This document shows, in pieces, positions 1-7,322 of a stretch of 26,298 nt of DNA. The DNA is taken from the NCBI GenBank assembly GCA_964536085.1, contig CAZHWR010000025.1, positions 1 to 26,298 of the forward strand, read 5' to 3'. Each line of letters begins with the position of its first letter. Within the stretch, counting starts at the first letter, position 1. Position numbers and translations under genes: made by a program. Under the pieces are notes generated by a model that was not told where the DNA came from, did no database searches, and worked only from the letters and a program-made list of their open reading frames with translations. Source of the stretch: CAZHWR01 sp964536085. Lineage in GTDB: Bacteria > Bacillota > Clostridia > Oscillospirales > Ruminococcaceae.

Positions 1-41
1 ACAAGACAAACAAAAAGGTTGTAGCTACTCTTAAGAGGTAA
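1..41 (+). CDS. C-terminal tail of an unidentified gene (partial)
   Basis: The frame whose first full codon is at position 3 reads KTNKKVVATLKR and stops at a TAA (39-41). A strong terminator begins three bases later, which is the spacing expected at the end of a real gene. Only twelve codons are visible, so the family cannot be recognised. The lysine/arginine-rich tail is the only visible character. The call rests on the position of the stop relative to the terminator, not on homology. Confidence 0.45.
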   Translation, partial: KTNKKVVATLKR

Positions 42-43
42 GA

Positions 44-81
44 ATAAACAACCCTCCCGAATCATCGGGAGGGTTGTTTAT
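44..81 (+). terminator. Rho-independent terminator
   Basis: A perfect 17-bp stem (44-60 pairing with 65-81) closes a four-base loop. Its core is CCCTCCCGA against TCGGGAGGG. A T-rich stretch (TATTTTTATT) follows. It ends the transcript of the partial gene at the left edge and insulates the ACT-domain gene. Confidence 0.9.
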
Positions 82-349
82 ATTTTTATTGTTTTGCAGC
101 ATTTAGTTATGGAATAATTTACCCGAAGAAAGAAAAATATTCGGCAAATCAAAACTTATAGTATATTATTTTTATAATATACCACATTTGCAGACATTTG
201 TACCCAAATACTTTTATTTCAAAGGACTTTTATTTTTTGCAATTGTGTGATAGAATAACAAAATAGCGGGTTTTAACGTCAGCGCTTAAGTCCACGATTT
301 GAAATCCGCAGTGTCAATTAAATTTTTCTGAGTGACGGAGGTAGTTTCA
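82..349 (+). other. AT-rich intergenic region with leader of the ACT gene
   Basis: No gene is seen here. The first half is very AT-rich. A weak extended -10 promoter lies near 248-256. Downstream of it, an 8-bp stem (266-273 with 302-309, one G-T wobble) could form in the leader RNA before the ribosome binding site at 337-341. It matches no riboswitch class I recognise. Confidence 0.5.
248..256 (+). promoter_or_regulatory. Possible extended -10 promoter for the ACT-DUF711 pair
   Basis: The sequence TGATAGAAT fits an extended -10 element (TG, one base, then TAGAAT). No good -35 box lies 17 bases upstream. Transcription would begin near 263, giving a leader of about 87 nt. This is a weak prediction from sequence alone. 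Confidence 0.35.
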
Positions 350-619
350 ATGCGCGCAGTTATAACAGTCGTAGGCAAGGACACAGTAGGGATACTTGCG
401 AAGGTCAGCGGAGTGTGTTCCGATTACAATGCAAATGTTATTGAAGTGACGCAGAGCGTTTTACAGGATTTGTTTGCAATGATAATGCTTATTGATATTT
501 CCGGGCTGCGCGGAGGCTTTTCAGAGCTTCAGGAAAAGCTCTCGGAGCTCGGGGGTGAAATGAAGCTTTCCATTCATACTATGCACGAGGATATTTTCAA
601 TTCCATGCACCGCATATAA
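350..619 (+). CDS. ACT domain-containing protein, UPF0237 family
   Basis: An 89-residue protein that is essentially one ACT domain, the small ligand-binding fold usually found in amino-acid-sensing regulators. It opens MRAVITVVGKD, followed by the typical GILAKVSGVCSDYNANVIEV segment and a C-terminal KLSIHTMHEDIF strand-helix. The length matches stand-alone UPF0237 proteins. The ATG at 350 is preferred over the upstream GTG at 332 because a GGAGG site lies eight bases before it and the family begins at this point. It is followed 106 nt later by a UPF0210 gene; the two families are neighbours in other Firmicutes (for example the pneumococcal SP0238/SP0239 pair), so they probably act together. 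The ligand and role are unknown. Confidence 0.92.
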   Translation: MRAVITVVGKDTVGILAKVSGVCSDYNANVIEVTQSVLQDLFAMIMLIDISGLRGGFSELQEKLSELGGEMKLSIHTMHEDIFNSMHRI

Positions 620-725
620 CCGCTACTTATGTCCCGTATCTGAGACGGCGGTTTCATGTCAGAAACTGACGCCGGGTCGCTTGCAAAATGACGGGGCTGC
701 ACACCTTATTGAATCGGAGGTAATT

Positions 726-2081
726 ATGCTCAACGCACACGACATACTTGAAACGATTAAGATGATTCAGGATGAAAATCTTGATATCCGTACCATAACA
801 ATGGGAATATCTCTTCTTGACTGCATTGATACGGATATCGTCGCCTGTTGTCAGAAGGTATATGATAAAATTACCCGCCGCGCCGAAAACCTTGTCAAGG
901 TTGGCGAAGATATCGAGCGGGAATACGGAATCCCGATAATCCACAAGCGTATTTCCGTAACGCCGATTGCGATAATTGCGGCGGCATGCGGAGGCGATCC
1001 CGTGAAGTTCGCCAAGGCGCTTGAAAAAGCGGCGCTCACCTGCGGAGTGAATTTTGTGGGCGGCTATTCCGCTTTGGTGCAAAAGGGATTTTCCGCGGGC
1101 GACGAACGTCTTATCCGTTCAATTCCGGAAGCTCTTGCGGTCACTGACCACGTCTGCTCGTCGGTAAATGTGGGCTCGACCAAGGCGGGAATAAATATGG
1201 ATGCTGTTGCTCTGATGGGAAAGATTGTCAAGCAGACCTCGCAGCTTACGGCAGACAGGAACTGCATAGGAGCGGCAAAGCTCGTTGTATTCTGCAATGC
1301 GCCGGAGGATAACCCGTTTATGGCGGGCGCTTTCCACGGAGTCGGCGAGGCGGACTGTATTATAAACGTCGGCGTTTCGGGTCCGGGTGTTGTAAGAGCG
1401 GCGCTTAGCAAGGCACCCGACGCAAATATTACCGAAATTGCTGACATAATTAAGAAAACAGCGTTTAAAATAACCCGTATGGGGCAGCTTGTCGGAACGC
1501 AGGCTTCCGAGCGGCTGGGCGTAGGCTTCGGAATTGTCGATCTTTCGCTCGCGCCGACTCCCGCGGTGGGCGATTCGGTCGCGCATATTCTTGAAGAAAT
1601 CGGGCTTGAACAGTGCGGGACTCACGGCACCACGGCGACGCTTGCGATGCTGAACGACGCTGTCAAAAAAGGCGGAGTCATGGCGTCGTCAAAGGTCGGA
1701 GGACTTTCGGGCGCGTTCATCCCTGTCAGCGAGGACGCAGGCATGATAAATGCCGCCAAGTCAGGCGCGCTGTCGATAGAAAAGCTCGAAGCGATGACGG
1801 CGGTATGCTCGGTCGGACTGGATATGATAGTTGTTCCGGGTGATATTTCCTCCGAAACGATATCAGCGATAATAGCCGATGAAGCCGCCATCGGAATGGT
1901 GAACTCAAAAACCACTGCGGTAAGGCTCATTCCGGCTATAGGCAAAAGTGTGGGAGACGAACTGGACTTCGGAGGCTTGCTCGGAAGCGGACCTGTTATG
2001 CCGATAAACGGCTTTTCGAGCGCGAAGTTCATAAATCGCGGAGGGCAGATACCGGCGCCCTTGCAAAGTCTTAAAAACTAA
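726..2081 (+). CDS. DUF711/UPF0210 family protein (PFL family protein)
   Basis: A 451-residue cytoplasmic protein of the UPF0210 (DUF711) family, whose fold resembles pyruvate formate-lyase and anaerobic ribonucleotide reductase. No reaction is established for it. Recognisable parts are the N-terminal DIRTITMGISLLDCID segment, the glycine-rich CGVNFVGGYSALVQKG stretch, NVGVSGPGVV in the middle, and a C-terminal LLGSGPVMPIN motif. The length is normal for the family (about 450). The ATG at 726 has GGAGG six bases upstream (717-721); an in-frame TTG at 681 would add 15 residues but has no such site. It lies in one likely transcript with the ACT-domain gene, which suggests that the ACT protein regulates or partners it. 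No clear terminator follows. Confidence 0.92.
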   Translation: MLNAHDILETIKMIQDENLDIRTITMGISLLDCIDTDIVACCQKVYDKITRRAENLVKVGEDIEREYGIPIIHKRISVTPIAIIAAACGGDPVKFAKALEKAALTCGVNFVGGYSALVQKGFSAGDERLIRSIPEALAVTDHVCSSVNVGSTKAGINMDAVALMGKIVKQTSQLTADRNCIGAAKLVVFCNAPEDNPFMAGAFHGVGEADCIINVGVSGPGVVRAALSKAPDANITEIADIIKKTAFKITRMGQLVGTQASERLGVGFGIVDLSLAPTPAVGDSVAHILEEIGLEQCGTHGTTATLAMLNDAVKKGGVMASSKVGGLSGAFIPVSEDAGMINAAKSGALSIEKLEAMTAVCSVGLDMIVVPGDISSETISAIIADEAAIGMVNSKTTAVRLIPAIGKSVGDELDFGGLLGSGPVMPINGFSSAKFINRGGQIPAPLQSLKN

Positions 2082-2177
2082 CGGGGTTATTTCTTTTATA
2101 TAAATAAATGCGCCTTTATATGGTTATTTTACACAAACATTTATGTGTGATGTATATTACATTCGGCATTTATTCTC

Positions 2178-2206
2178 TTGCATAAATCGGTGAACGGACG
2201 TAAAAT
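2178..2206 (+). promoter_or_regulatory. Sigma-A promoter of the V/A-type ATPase operon
   Basis: TTGCAT (2178-2183) and TAAAAT (2201-2206) are separated by exactly 17 bases. Transcription would start near 2213, leaving a leader of about 124 nt before the first ATPase gene. No other convincing promoter was found before the terminator at 11206, so this could drive all nine genes. Confidence 0.65.
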
Positions 2207-2336
2207 ATATTCATAATAAATTTGCAGTTTGTTCAAAGGGGAGCAGTGGAGGCATTGTTTCCTTTTTTTGCGTTTTTCAGGCGTTGCAGATGCCGGTATA
2301 AATACCATTCATGCAAAGGAAAGGATTGTTGCAGGT

Positions 2337-2651
2337 ATGGACAATATAATAAACAAAATCTTTGAAATAGACAAACAGGCGCAAAGTCTGATAGATTCCG
2401 CCGAGAAAAAAAAGCTTTCTATGGGGAAACAGCTTGAGAAAGAGCGGGAAGAGCTTATTGCGGGCTTAGAGACCAAATCAAAAGAGAAGCTGGAAAACGT
2501 CAGAAAAACGGAAAACGAATATGCCGACGGAAAGATCGCGGCAATAGACGAGAAAAAGCGAAAAACACTCGAAGAGTTTGATGAAAAATACAACTCCTGT
2601 CACAAGGATTGGGAGGATAATATATATAAAAGGGTGTTTGAAGATGCTTGA
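2337..2651 (+). CDS. V/A-type ATPase peripheral stalk subunit H (G-like)
   Basis: A 104-residue, highly charged protein, most of it predicted coiled coil (lysine/glutamate-rich heptads from about residue 15 to 85). This is the character of the small peripheral-stalk subunit (archaeal H, Enterococcus NtpF, eukaryotic G) that pairs with subunit E to hold the catalytic head against the membrane arm. Family identity rests mainly on size, composition and its place as first gene of the operon. The frame stays open upstream to 2229, but MDNIINKIFEID at 2337 is the likely start, with AAGGAAAGGA 12 bases upstream. The stop overlaps the start of subunit C (ATGCTTGA), which points to translational coupling. 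Confidence 0.78.
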   Translation: MDNIINKIFEIDKQAQSLIDSAEKKKLSMGKQLEKEREELIAGLETKSKEKLENVRKTENEYADGKIAAIDEKKRKTLEEFDEKYNSCHKDWEDNIYKRVFEDA

Positions 2652-3681
2652 CGGATTTGTCGGTAAAGCAATACTTACCAAGGCAAGAGCAATGTATGGC
2701 AGCCGAATAACGTCCGAGGAATATGCAGAGCTTTTAAGAAAGCGCACGGTTGGCGAGATTGCGGCGTTTTTAAAGGGCAAGCCGGGATATGCAGGCGTTT
2801 TAAAAAGCATAAACGAGGGTACCGTTCACCGCGGGAGGCTGGAAGCGGCGCTCAACCGGGGAATTTTTGAAAAATACGAACGGCTGTACCGATACGATCC
2901 GTCCTCCGGACGCGGCTTTTTCGGCTTTGCCGTCAGCTTTTCAGAGGTTGACGAGATATTGCGTTGCCTGATGTTTTTACAGTCGGGTAATCCCGAAGGT
3001 TTCATAGCCGACATTCCGGTGTTTTTAAAAAAGCACGCTTCGTTTGATTTGATGTCGCTTGCCTCGGTAACGAGCTTCGGCGAGCTTTTAGAGGTTTTAG
3101 AGCATACGCCGTATGCCGCTATATTAAAGGGGCAGAATATTTTAAGCGGAAACGCCAGCTATACCGCATGTGAAACGGCGCTTAAAAATTATCTTTACGG
3201 TGCGGAGCTTTCCGAGATAAAAAAGGTTTATCACGGTAAAACCAAGAAAAATCTGCTTGAGCTGATAAAAAATTCAATTGAACTGCAAAACATATGCACT
3301 GTTTTCAGGGCGAAGATATATTATAAGAAAACCGAAGAGGAAATAAAGAAAATGCTCTGCCCCGTTAAAAACTGGCTGAGTGAAGCCGCAATGCAGCAGC
3401 TTATGGAATGTGAAACGTCCGACAGCTTTTTTAAGGCGGTCTCGTCCTCGCACTACGGGAGATTTTTCTCACCCGACGGCTTTGTTGACATCGACAATTT
3501 TGTCAGGCGGATAAAATATTTAAAGGACAGGCAGTATATCATGTTTTCCACCGACGCTCCCGTCGCGCTGTATGCGTTTGTTGATTTGTGCAATATAGAG
3601 CTTTTTAATATAACGAATATCATAGAGGGCGTGCGCTATTCGGTGGCGGCTCCTGATATTCAGAAGCTATTGATAATGTAA
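2644..3681 (+). CDS. atpC: V/A-type ATPase subunit C (AC39/subunit d family)
   Basis: A 345-residue soluble protein of the AC39 family, the funnel-shaped socket that connects the central rotor stalk to the c-ring. Recognisable features are the N-terminal ILTKARAMYGSRITSEEY helix and repeated helical modules ending in tyrosine-rich segments, without membrane helices. The ATG at 2644 overlaps the stop of the preceding gene by eight bases; the frame extends further upstream but inside that gene. In many Clostridium operons the C gene follows E; here it comes second, before I and K. The subunit I gene starts 20 nt after the stop. Confidence 0.88.
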   Translation: MLDGFVGKAILTKARAMYGSRITSEEYAELLRKRTVGEIAAFLKGKPGYAGVLKSINEGTVHRGRLEAALNRGIFEKYERLYRYDPSSGRGFFGFAVSFSEVDEILRCLMFLQSGNPEGFIADIPVFLKKHASFDLMSLASVTSFGELLEVLEHTPYAAILKGQNILSGNASYTACETALKNYLYGAELSEIKKVYHGKTKKNLLELIKNSIELQNICTVFRAKIYYKKTEEEIKKMLCPVKNWLSEAAMQQLMECETSDSFFKAVSSSHYGRFFSPDGFVDIDNFVRRIKYLKDRQYIMFSTDAPVALYAFVDLCNIELFNITNIIEGVRYSVAAPDIQKLLIM

Positions 3682-3701
3682 AAGGGAGGCGATATTTTAA
3701 A

Positions 3702-5654
3702 ATGGCGATTGAGAAGATGTCTCTGGTGAGCATCGTCGGCAATAAAAAAGAACTGGACGAAGCGCTGACCGAATGTATCAACAGCAATTGTTTCCATATA
3801 GAGCAGCCATCCAAAATAGTGAATTTGGATGAGTACACCGAATTTACTACTGCTGAGACGTCTGAGTCCTACTCCGAGCTTACCGCTAAGCTTTTCAATC
3901 TTGCAGCGGAATTGGGCGAAAAGCTGAACCCTGACGTTAAAGTCGAAAGATTGTTTTCAGACGATGAGCTTAACGACTATGTCAGCGGTCTTGACAGCGA
4001 GCTTGGCGAGGTCAGCGGTAAAATCTCACAGCTTAACGACAGGCTGTCGGAGCTTGAGCTAGCCGATGTCGAACTCAAGCACTTGCGCGGACTTTCGGTG
4101 AGCTTCGACGATCTGTTTTCGCTAAAGCATGTTAAGATACGTTTCGGGCAGATCCCCGCAGAGAACTATGAAAAGCTCGAACTGTATCAGAACAGAGCGT
4201 TTTACTTTGTTCCGTTCGACAACGACAACATGTATTACTGGGGAATCTATTTTGTGCCCGCCTCCAAAGCGGCAGGCGTTGATAAAATTTTTGATTCGCT
4301 GATGTTTGAACGTATTCATCTGCCGGACTTTTTCCACGGAACAACAGATGAGTCGATAAAATACGTTCAGAAAGAAATCGTGCAAACTAAGAATATGCTT
4401 GTCGAGGTTGAAAAAAAGCGCGAGGAAATACGCCTGAAACACAGTCCGTATATATCGCAGTATTACAAATGCATACGTTATAAGGACGCCGTGAGCGGGC
4501 TAAAGCAATACGCCGCCGAGCTGCATGACAATTTCTGTGTTATGGGATATGTTCCGGCGGACGAAGTGGAAAAATTCGGCGATAACTTTGACAAGCTCAA
4601 AACTGTGTCATGCGTTGTGCAGGATATCGACGCGGAAGTAAAAATAAAACCTCCTACAAAGCTTAAAAACAACAAATTTGCCCAACCGTTTCAGGGATTT
4701 GTTGAAATGTACGGGCTTCCGGGATACAGCGGGATGGACCCGACTAATCTTGTCGCGATAACCTATACCTTGTTGTTCGGAATAATGTTCGGAGACGTTG
4801 GTCAGGGTCTGCTGATATCGCTTTTAGGCTTTTTGGCTTGGAAGTTCAAAAGGATGTTCCTGGGCAGAATTATGACGAGGATAGGATTTTCAAGCGCATT
4901 TTTCGGTCTGGTTTACGGTTCCGTATTCGGCTTTGAGGACGCTCTTAATCCGTTGTATAAGCTGTTGTTCGGACTTAATGAAAAGCCGATTGACGTTTTT
5001 GAAACAAGCACTACGAATATCGTTCTGCTGGGAGCGGTCGGACTCGGAGCCATTGTGATAATCGTTTCGATAATCATAAATATTGTGATAGGGATTAAAA
5101 TAAAGGATCCAGAGAGGGCGTTTTTCGGGCAGAACGGAATAGCGGGGCTGGTTTTGTATATCGGAGCATTCGGCGCGGCTGCTCTGCTTATGATGGCGGG
5201 CGTGAACGTTTTAAATCCCGCGTTCATAATAATCTGCATTGTAATACCGATCGTCCTGATGTTTTTAAGGGAGCCTCTGGCGACGCTTTGCAAAGGCAAA
5301 AAGCTTAAAAAACCCGAGGGAGGCGTCGGCGGATTTATTATTGAAAACTTTTTCGAACTGTTTGAGTTTGTATTAAGTTATATTACAAACACCATGTCGT
5401 TTTTGCGTGTAGGCGGGTTTGTTTTAAGCCATGCCGGAATGATGGCGGTCGTTATGACGCTCACTGAAATGGTGGGCTCGACCGCAAGTCCGTTCGTTGT
5501 AGTGATAGGCAATCTGTTTGTTATGGGCATCGAGGGGCTCATCGTGGGAATACAGGTGTTGAGGCTCGAATTTTATGAGATATTCAGCAGGTTTTACGAT
5601 GGTGACGGAATACCGTTCGAGCCGGCGAAAATCTTATATCAAATCGAGGAATAA
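3702..5654 (+). CDS. ntpI: V/A-type ATPase subunit I (a-subunit)
   Basis: A 650-residue two-part subunit that forms the stator half of the ion channel. Residues 1 to about 330 are soluble with coiled-coil stretches (for example around 85-115 and 225-250). The C-terminal half carries about seven or eight hydrophobic helices, beginning near FGIMFGDVGQGLL. The segment NTMSFLRVGGFVLSHAGM contains the conserved arginine (Arg569) that faces the c-ring carboxylate in this family. A clear GGGAGG site (3684-3689) precedes the ATG. The length is usual for bacterial subunit I. The C-terminus LRLEFYEIFSRFYDGDG is typical. The c-subunit gene follows 27 nt downstream, as expected for membrane partners. Confidence 0.95.
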   Translation: MAIEKMSLVSIVGNKKELDEALTECINSNCFHIEQPSKIVNLDEYTEFTTAETSESYSELTAKLFNLAAELGEKLNPDVKVERLFSDDELNDYVSGLDSELGEVSGKISQLNDRLSELELADVELKHLRGLSVSFDDLFSLKHVKIRFGQIPAENYEKLELYQNRAFYFVPFDNDNMYYWGIYFVPASKAAGVDKIFDSLMFERIHLPDFFHGTTDESIKYVQKEIVQTKNMLVEVEKKREEIRLKHSPYISQYYKCIRYKDAVSGLKQYAAELHDNFCVMGYVPADEVEKFGDNFDKLKTVSCVVQDIDAEVKIKPPTKLKNNKFAQPFQGFVEMYGLPGYSGMDPTNLVAITYTLLFGIMFGDVGQGLLISLLGFLAWKFKRMFLGRIMTRIGFSSAFFGLVYGSVFGFEDALNPLYKLLFGLNEKPIDVFETSTTNIVLLGAVGLGAIVIIVSIIINIVIGIKIKDPERAFFGQNGIAGLVLYIGAFGAAALLMMAGVNVLNPAFIIICIVIPIVLMFLREPLATLCKGKKLKKPEGGVGGFIIENFFELFEFVLSYITNTMSFLRVGGFVLSHAGMMAVVMTLTEMVGSTASPFVVVIGNLFVMGIEGLIVGIQVLRLEFYEIFSRFYDGDGIPFEPAKILYQIEE

Positions 5655-5681
5655 ATTATTATTTTCTGGAGGTAATTTGTT

Positions 5682-6113
5682 ATGTCAGTATCAATGTTTT
5701 TAGTTCCGCTTGCAGTAGTAGCTTTGCTTATGGTCCCGTTTGTTCCGGCGCTTTCGGGTTGTAAAACCAAGAAGACCGCTAAAAGAGGGCTTATTATAAA
5801 TCTTTGCGGATTTTTCGGTATCTGCGGTCTTGCGGTAATTTTACCGTTCGGAGGTATGGCTTCAGCGGCTGAGGCCGCGACCACCGCGGCAGCCGCGGGC
5901 TCAAATTCCATGGGCTTTTTGGCGGCGGCGCTGGCAACCGGGCTTTCTTCAATAGGAGCGGGTATCGCAGTCGCCGCGGCTGCTCCGGCGGCTATCGGAG
6001 CGTTTAGTGAAAACGCTAAAAACTTCGGTAAATCCCTTATATTCGTTGCGCTCGGCGAAGGCGTTGCGCTTTACGGACTGCTGGTTTCCATCCTGCTTAT
6101 AAACAAGCTTTAA
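5682..6113 (+). CDS. ntpK: V/A-type ATPase subunit K (c-ring proteolipid)
   Basis: A 143-residue membrane proteolipid that forms the rotating c-ring. The C-terminal hairpin (about 77-143) is a standard ATP-synt_C domain: a glycine/alanine-rich helix, a polar loop ENAKNFGK, then LGEGVALYGLL with the ion-binding Glu126. The N-terminal half holds two further hydrophobic segments (about 5-25 and 36-60) joined by a basic CKTKKTAKR loop, but with no acidic residue inside either helix. It therefore appears to have four helices and one carboxylate. FGGMASAAEAA at about 60-70 also looks like a signal-peptidase site. The glutamine found in well-known sodium-type c-rings is not evident, so proton coupling is possible but unproven. 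Confidence 0.93.
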   Translation: MSVSMFLVPLAVVALLMVPFVPALSGCKTKKTAKRGLIINLCGFFGICGLAVILPFGGMASAAEAATTAAAAGSNSMGFLAAALATGLSSIGAGIAVAAAAPAAIGAFSENAKNFGKSLIFVALGEGVALYGLLVSILLINKL

Positions 6114-6137
6114 TTTTTCTGATAAAGGGTGTAAGTG

Positions 6138-6446
6138 ATGAAGTTTTACTGCATAAGCGATAATATAGACACATCACTCGGCATGCGCCTTTCGGGAATC
6201 GAGGGAGCGGTCGTTCATGAAAAAGACGAATTTGTACGCGAACTTAAAAAAGCGTTTGACGACGAAAGCGTCGGCATAGTGCTGGTTACCGAAAAGCTGA
6301 TAAAGCTCGATCCGGAACTGGTTTTTGATTATAAGCTTAACAACCGCCGCCCGCTTATCGTCGAAATTCCCGACCGTCACGGCACGTCCGACATCAGCGG
6401 CTCTATAGCGAGATACATAAAAGAGGCTGTGGGAGTCGAAATATAA
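6138..6446 (+). CDS. atpF: V/A-type ATPase subunit F
   Basis: A 102-residue soluble protein of the ATP-synt_F family, a Rossmann-like central-stalk subunit that contacts subunit D. The start MKFYCISDNIDTSLGMRLSGIEG is characteristic, and the VGIVLVTEKL strand and RRPLIVEIPDRHG segment follow. The ATG at 6138 is preferred over the GTG three bases earlier because AAAGGG (6124-6129) is then eight bases upstream and the family begins with this methionine. The gene sits between K and E rather than immediately before A. Confidence 0.92.
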   Translation: MKFYCISDNIDTSLGMRLSGIEGAVVHEKDEFVRELKKAFDDESVGIVLVTEKLIKLDPELVFDYKLNNRRPLIVEIPDRHGTSDISGSIARYIKEAVGVEI

Positions 6447-6527
6447 CGGATACGGATTTGCGCACGAAACTGTATTCGGATGTGCTGAAGGCATTTTAAT
6501 TTATCTAAAGAAAGGAACGGTCACAGT

Positions 6528-7106
6528 ATGGCGATATCCGATGAAAAGCTGCAAAAGTTTGAAAGCGCGGTGATGGCTCAGGCAAACGAGCAGGTCGAAA
6601 GCATACTTGCCAATTTGAACACAAAGAAGGAGCAAACTCTTTCGGCCACTGAGGATGCGGAGCTTACACGCCATTTTACGAATATGCAGAACAAGCTTTC
6701 GCAGATAAAACAGTCATGTATTAAAAGGGTTTCTCTGCATGCTCAGCAGGCAAACAAGGAAATGCTGCTTCACCGTGAGGATATTCGGGAAAAGGTGTTT
6801 GGGTCTGTCCGTGAAAGACTGATCGATTTCACAAAAACTCCCGAATATGAAAAATTTTTATCGGACGGTCTTAAAAGATTAGAAGGATATTCCGCGGATG
6901 ATCTGGTGGTTTGTATAGGCGAAAACGATATGAAATATAAAGATACGATTTTTGCTTCGATGACCGTCGCTTTGGACAAAAAGATAAAAATAGGCGGATT
7001 TATTTTAAAAAGCGGTGAAAAAGGATTTGCGCTCGATGAAACTCTAGACGCACGTCTTGATTCACAGCGGGAATATTTTAATTCTGTAAGCGGTCTAAAG
7101 GTTTGA
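6528..7106 (+). CDS. atpE: V/A-type ATPase subunit E (peripheral stalk)
   Basis: A 192-residue protein with an N-terminal charged helical part (about 1-95) and a compact C-terminal domain (about 100-192), the layout of stalk subunit E that pairs with subunit H/G. Similarity is moderate; the assignment rests on size, helical-then-globular pattern and operon position. It starts at an ATG after AAAGGAACGGTCA, a leader identical over 13 bases to that of subunit B. The stop codon lies inside the first palindrome of the structured spacer that separates this gene from subunit A. Confidence 0.82.
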   Translation: MAISDEKLQKFESAVMAQANEQVESILANLNTKKEQTLSATEDAELTRHFTNMQNKLSQIKQSCIKRVSLHAQQANKEMLLHREDIREKVFGSVRERLIDFTKTPEYEKFLSDGLKRLEGYSADDLVVCIGENDMKYKDTIFASMTVALDKKIKIGGFILKSGEKGFALDETLDARLDSQREYFNSVSGLKV

Positions 7107-7322
7107 AAGCAAAGCTTTCAAACTTTGACGAGTTTTGCGAATCGCAAAACTCGCAGTATAGCGAGTGAAACGGAGAAATCAAAGCTTTCAAGCTTACACT
7201 GTCAGAGGCAAGAGTCATAAAGGCAAGAGTTTGAAAAGCGAGAAAGCAGTTGTGAAACTAAAGACAATCTCGCTTCTTGCGTCTGATGTTTTTGCATCTG
7301 TCAGGGGAAGGATGATCATGAT
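7102..7322 (+). repeat. Palindrome-rich spacer between subunits E and A
   Basis: Two perfect inverted repeats lie back to back: a 9-bp stem 7102-7110/7114-7122 with an AAA loop, and a 12-bp stem 7129-7140/7142-7153. The motif CAAAGCTTTCA occurs at 7110-7120 and again at 7180-7190. Further on, an 8-bp stem (7236-7243/7268-7275) is possible. No coding frame is visible, and the stems lack a following T-run, so this is not a classical terminator. It resembles the small palindromic repeats scattered in Clostridia genomes, or an RNA-processing or translation-balance element. Confidence 0.7.

Noticed and set aside
2131..2148. ACACA/TGTGT palindrome after the DUF711 gene as a terminator
   Set aside because: The stem is only five pairs with a long loop and no T-run; not a credible terminator.
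2229..2336. Upstream extension of the subunit H frame
   Set aside because: The frame is open but has no ribosome site, covers the predicted leader, and the family start is at 2337.
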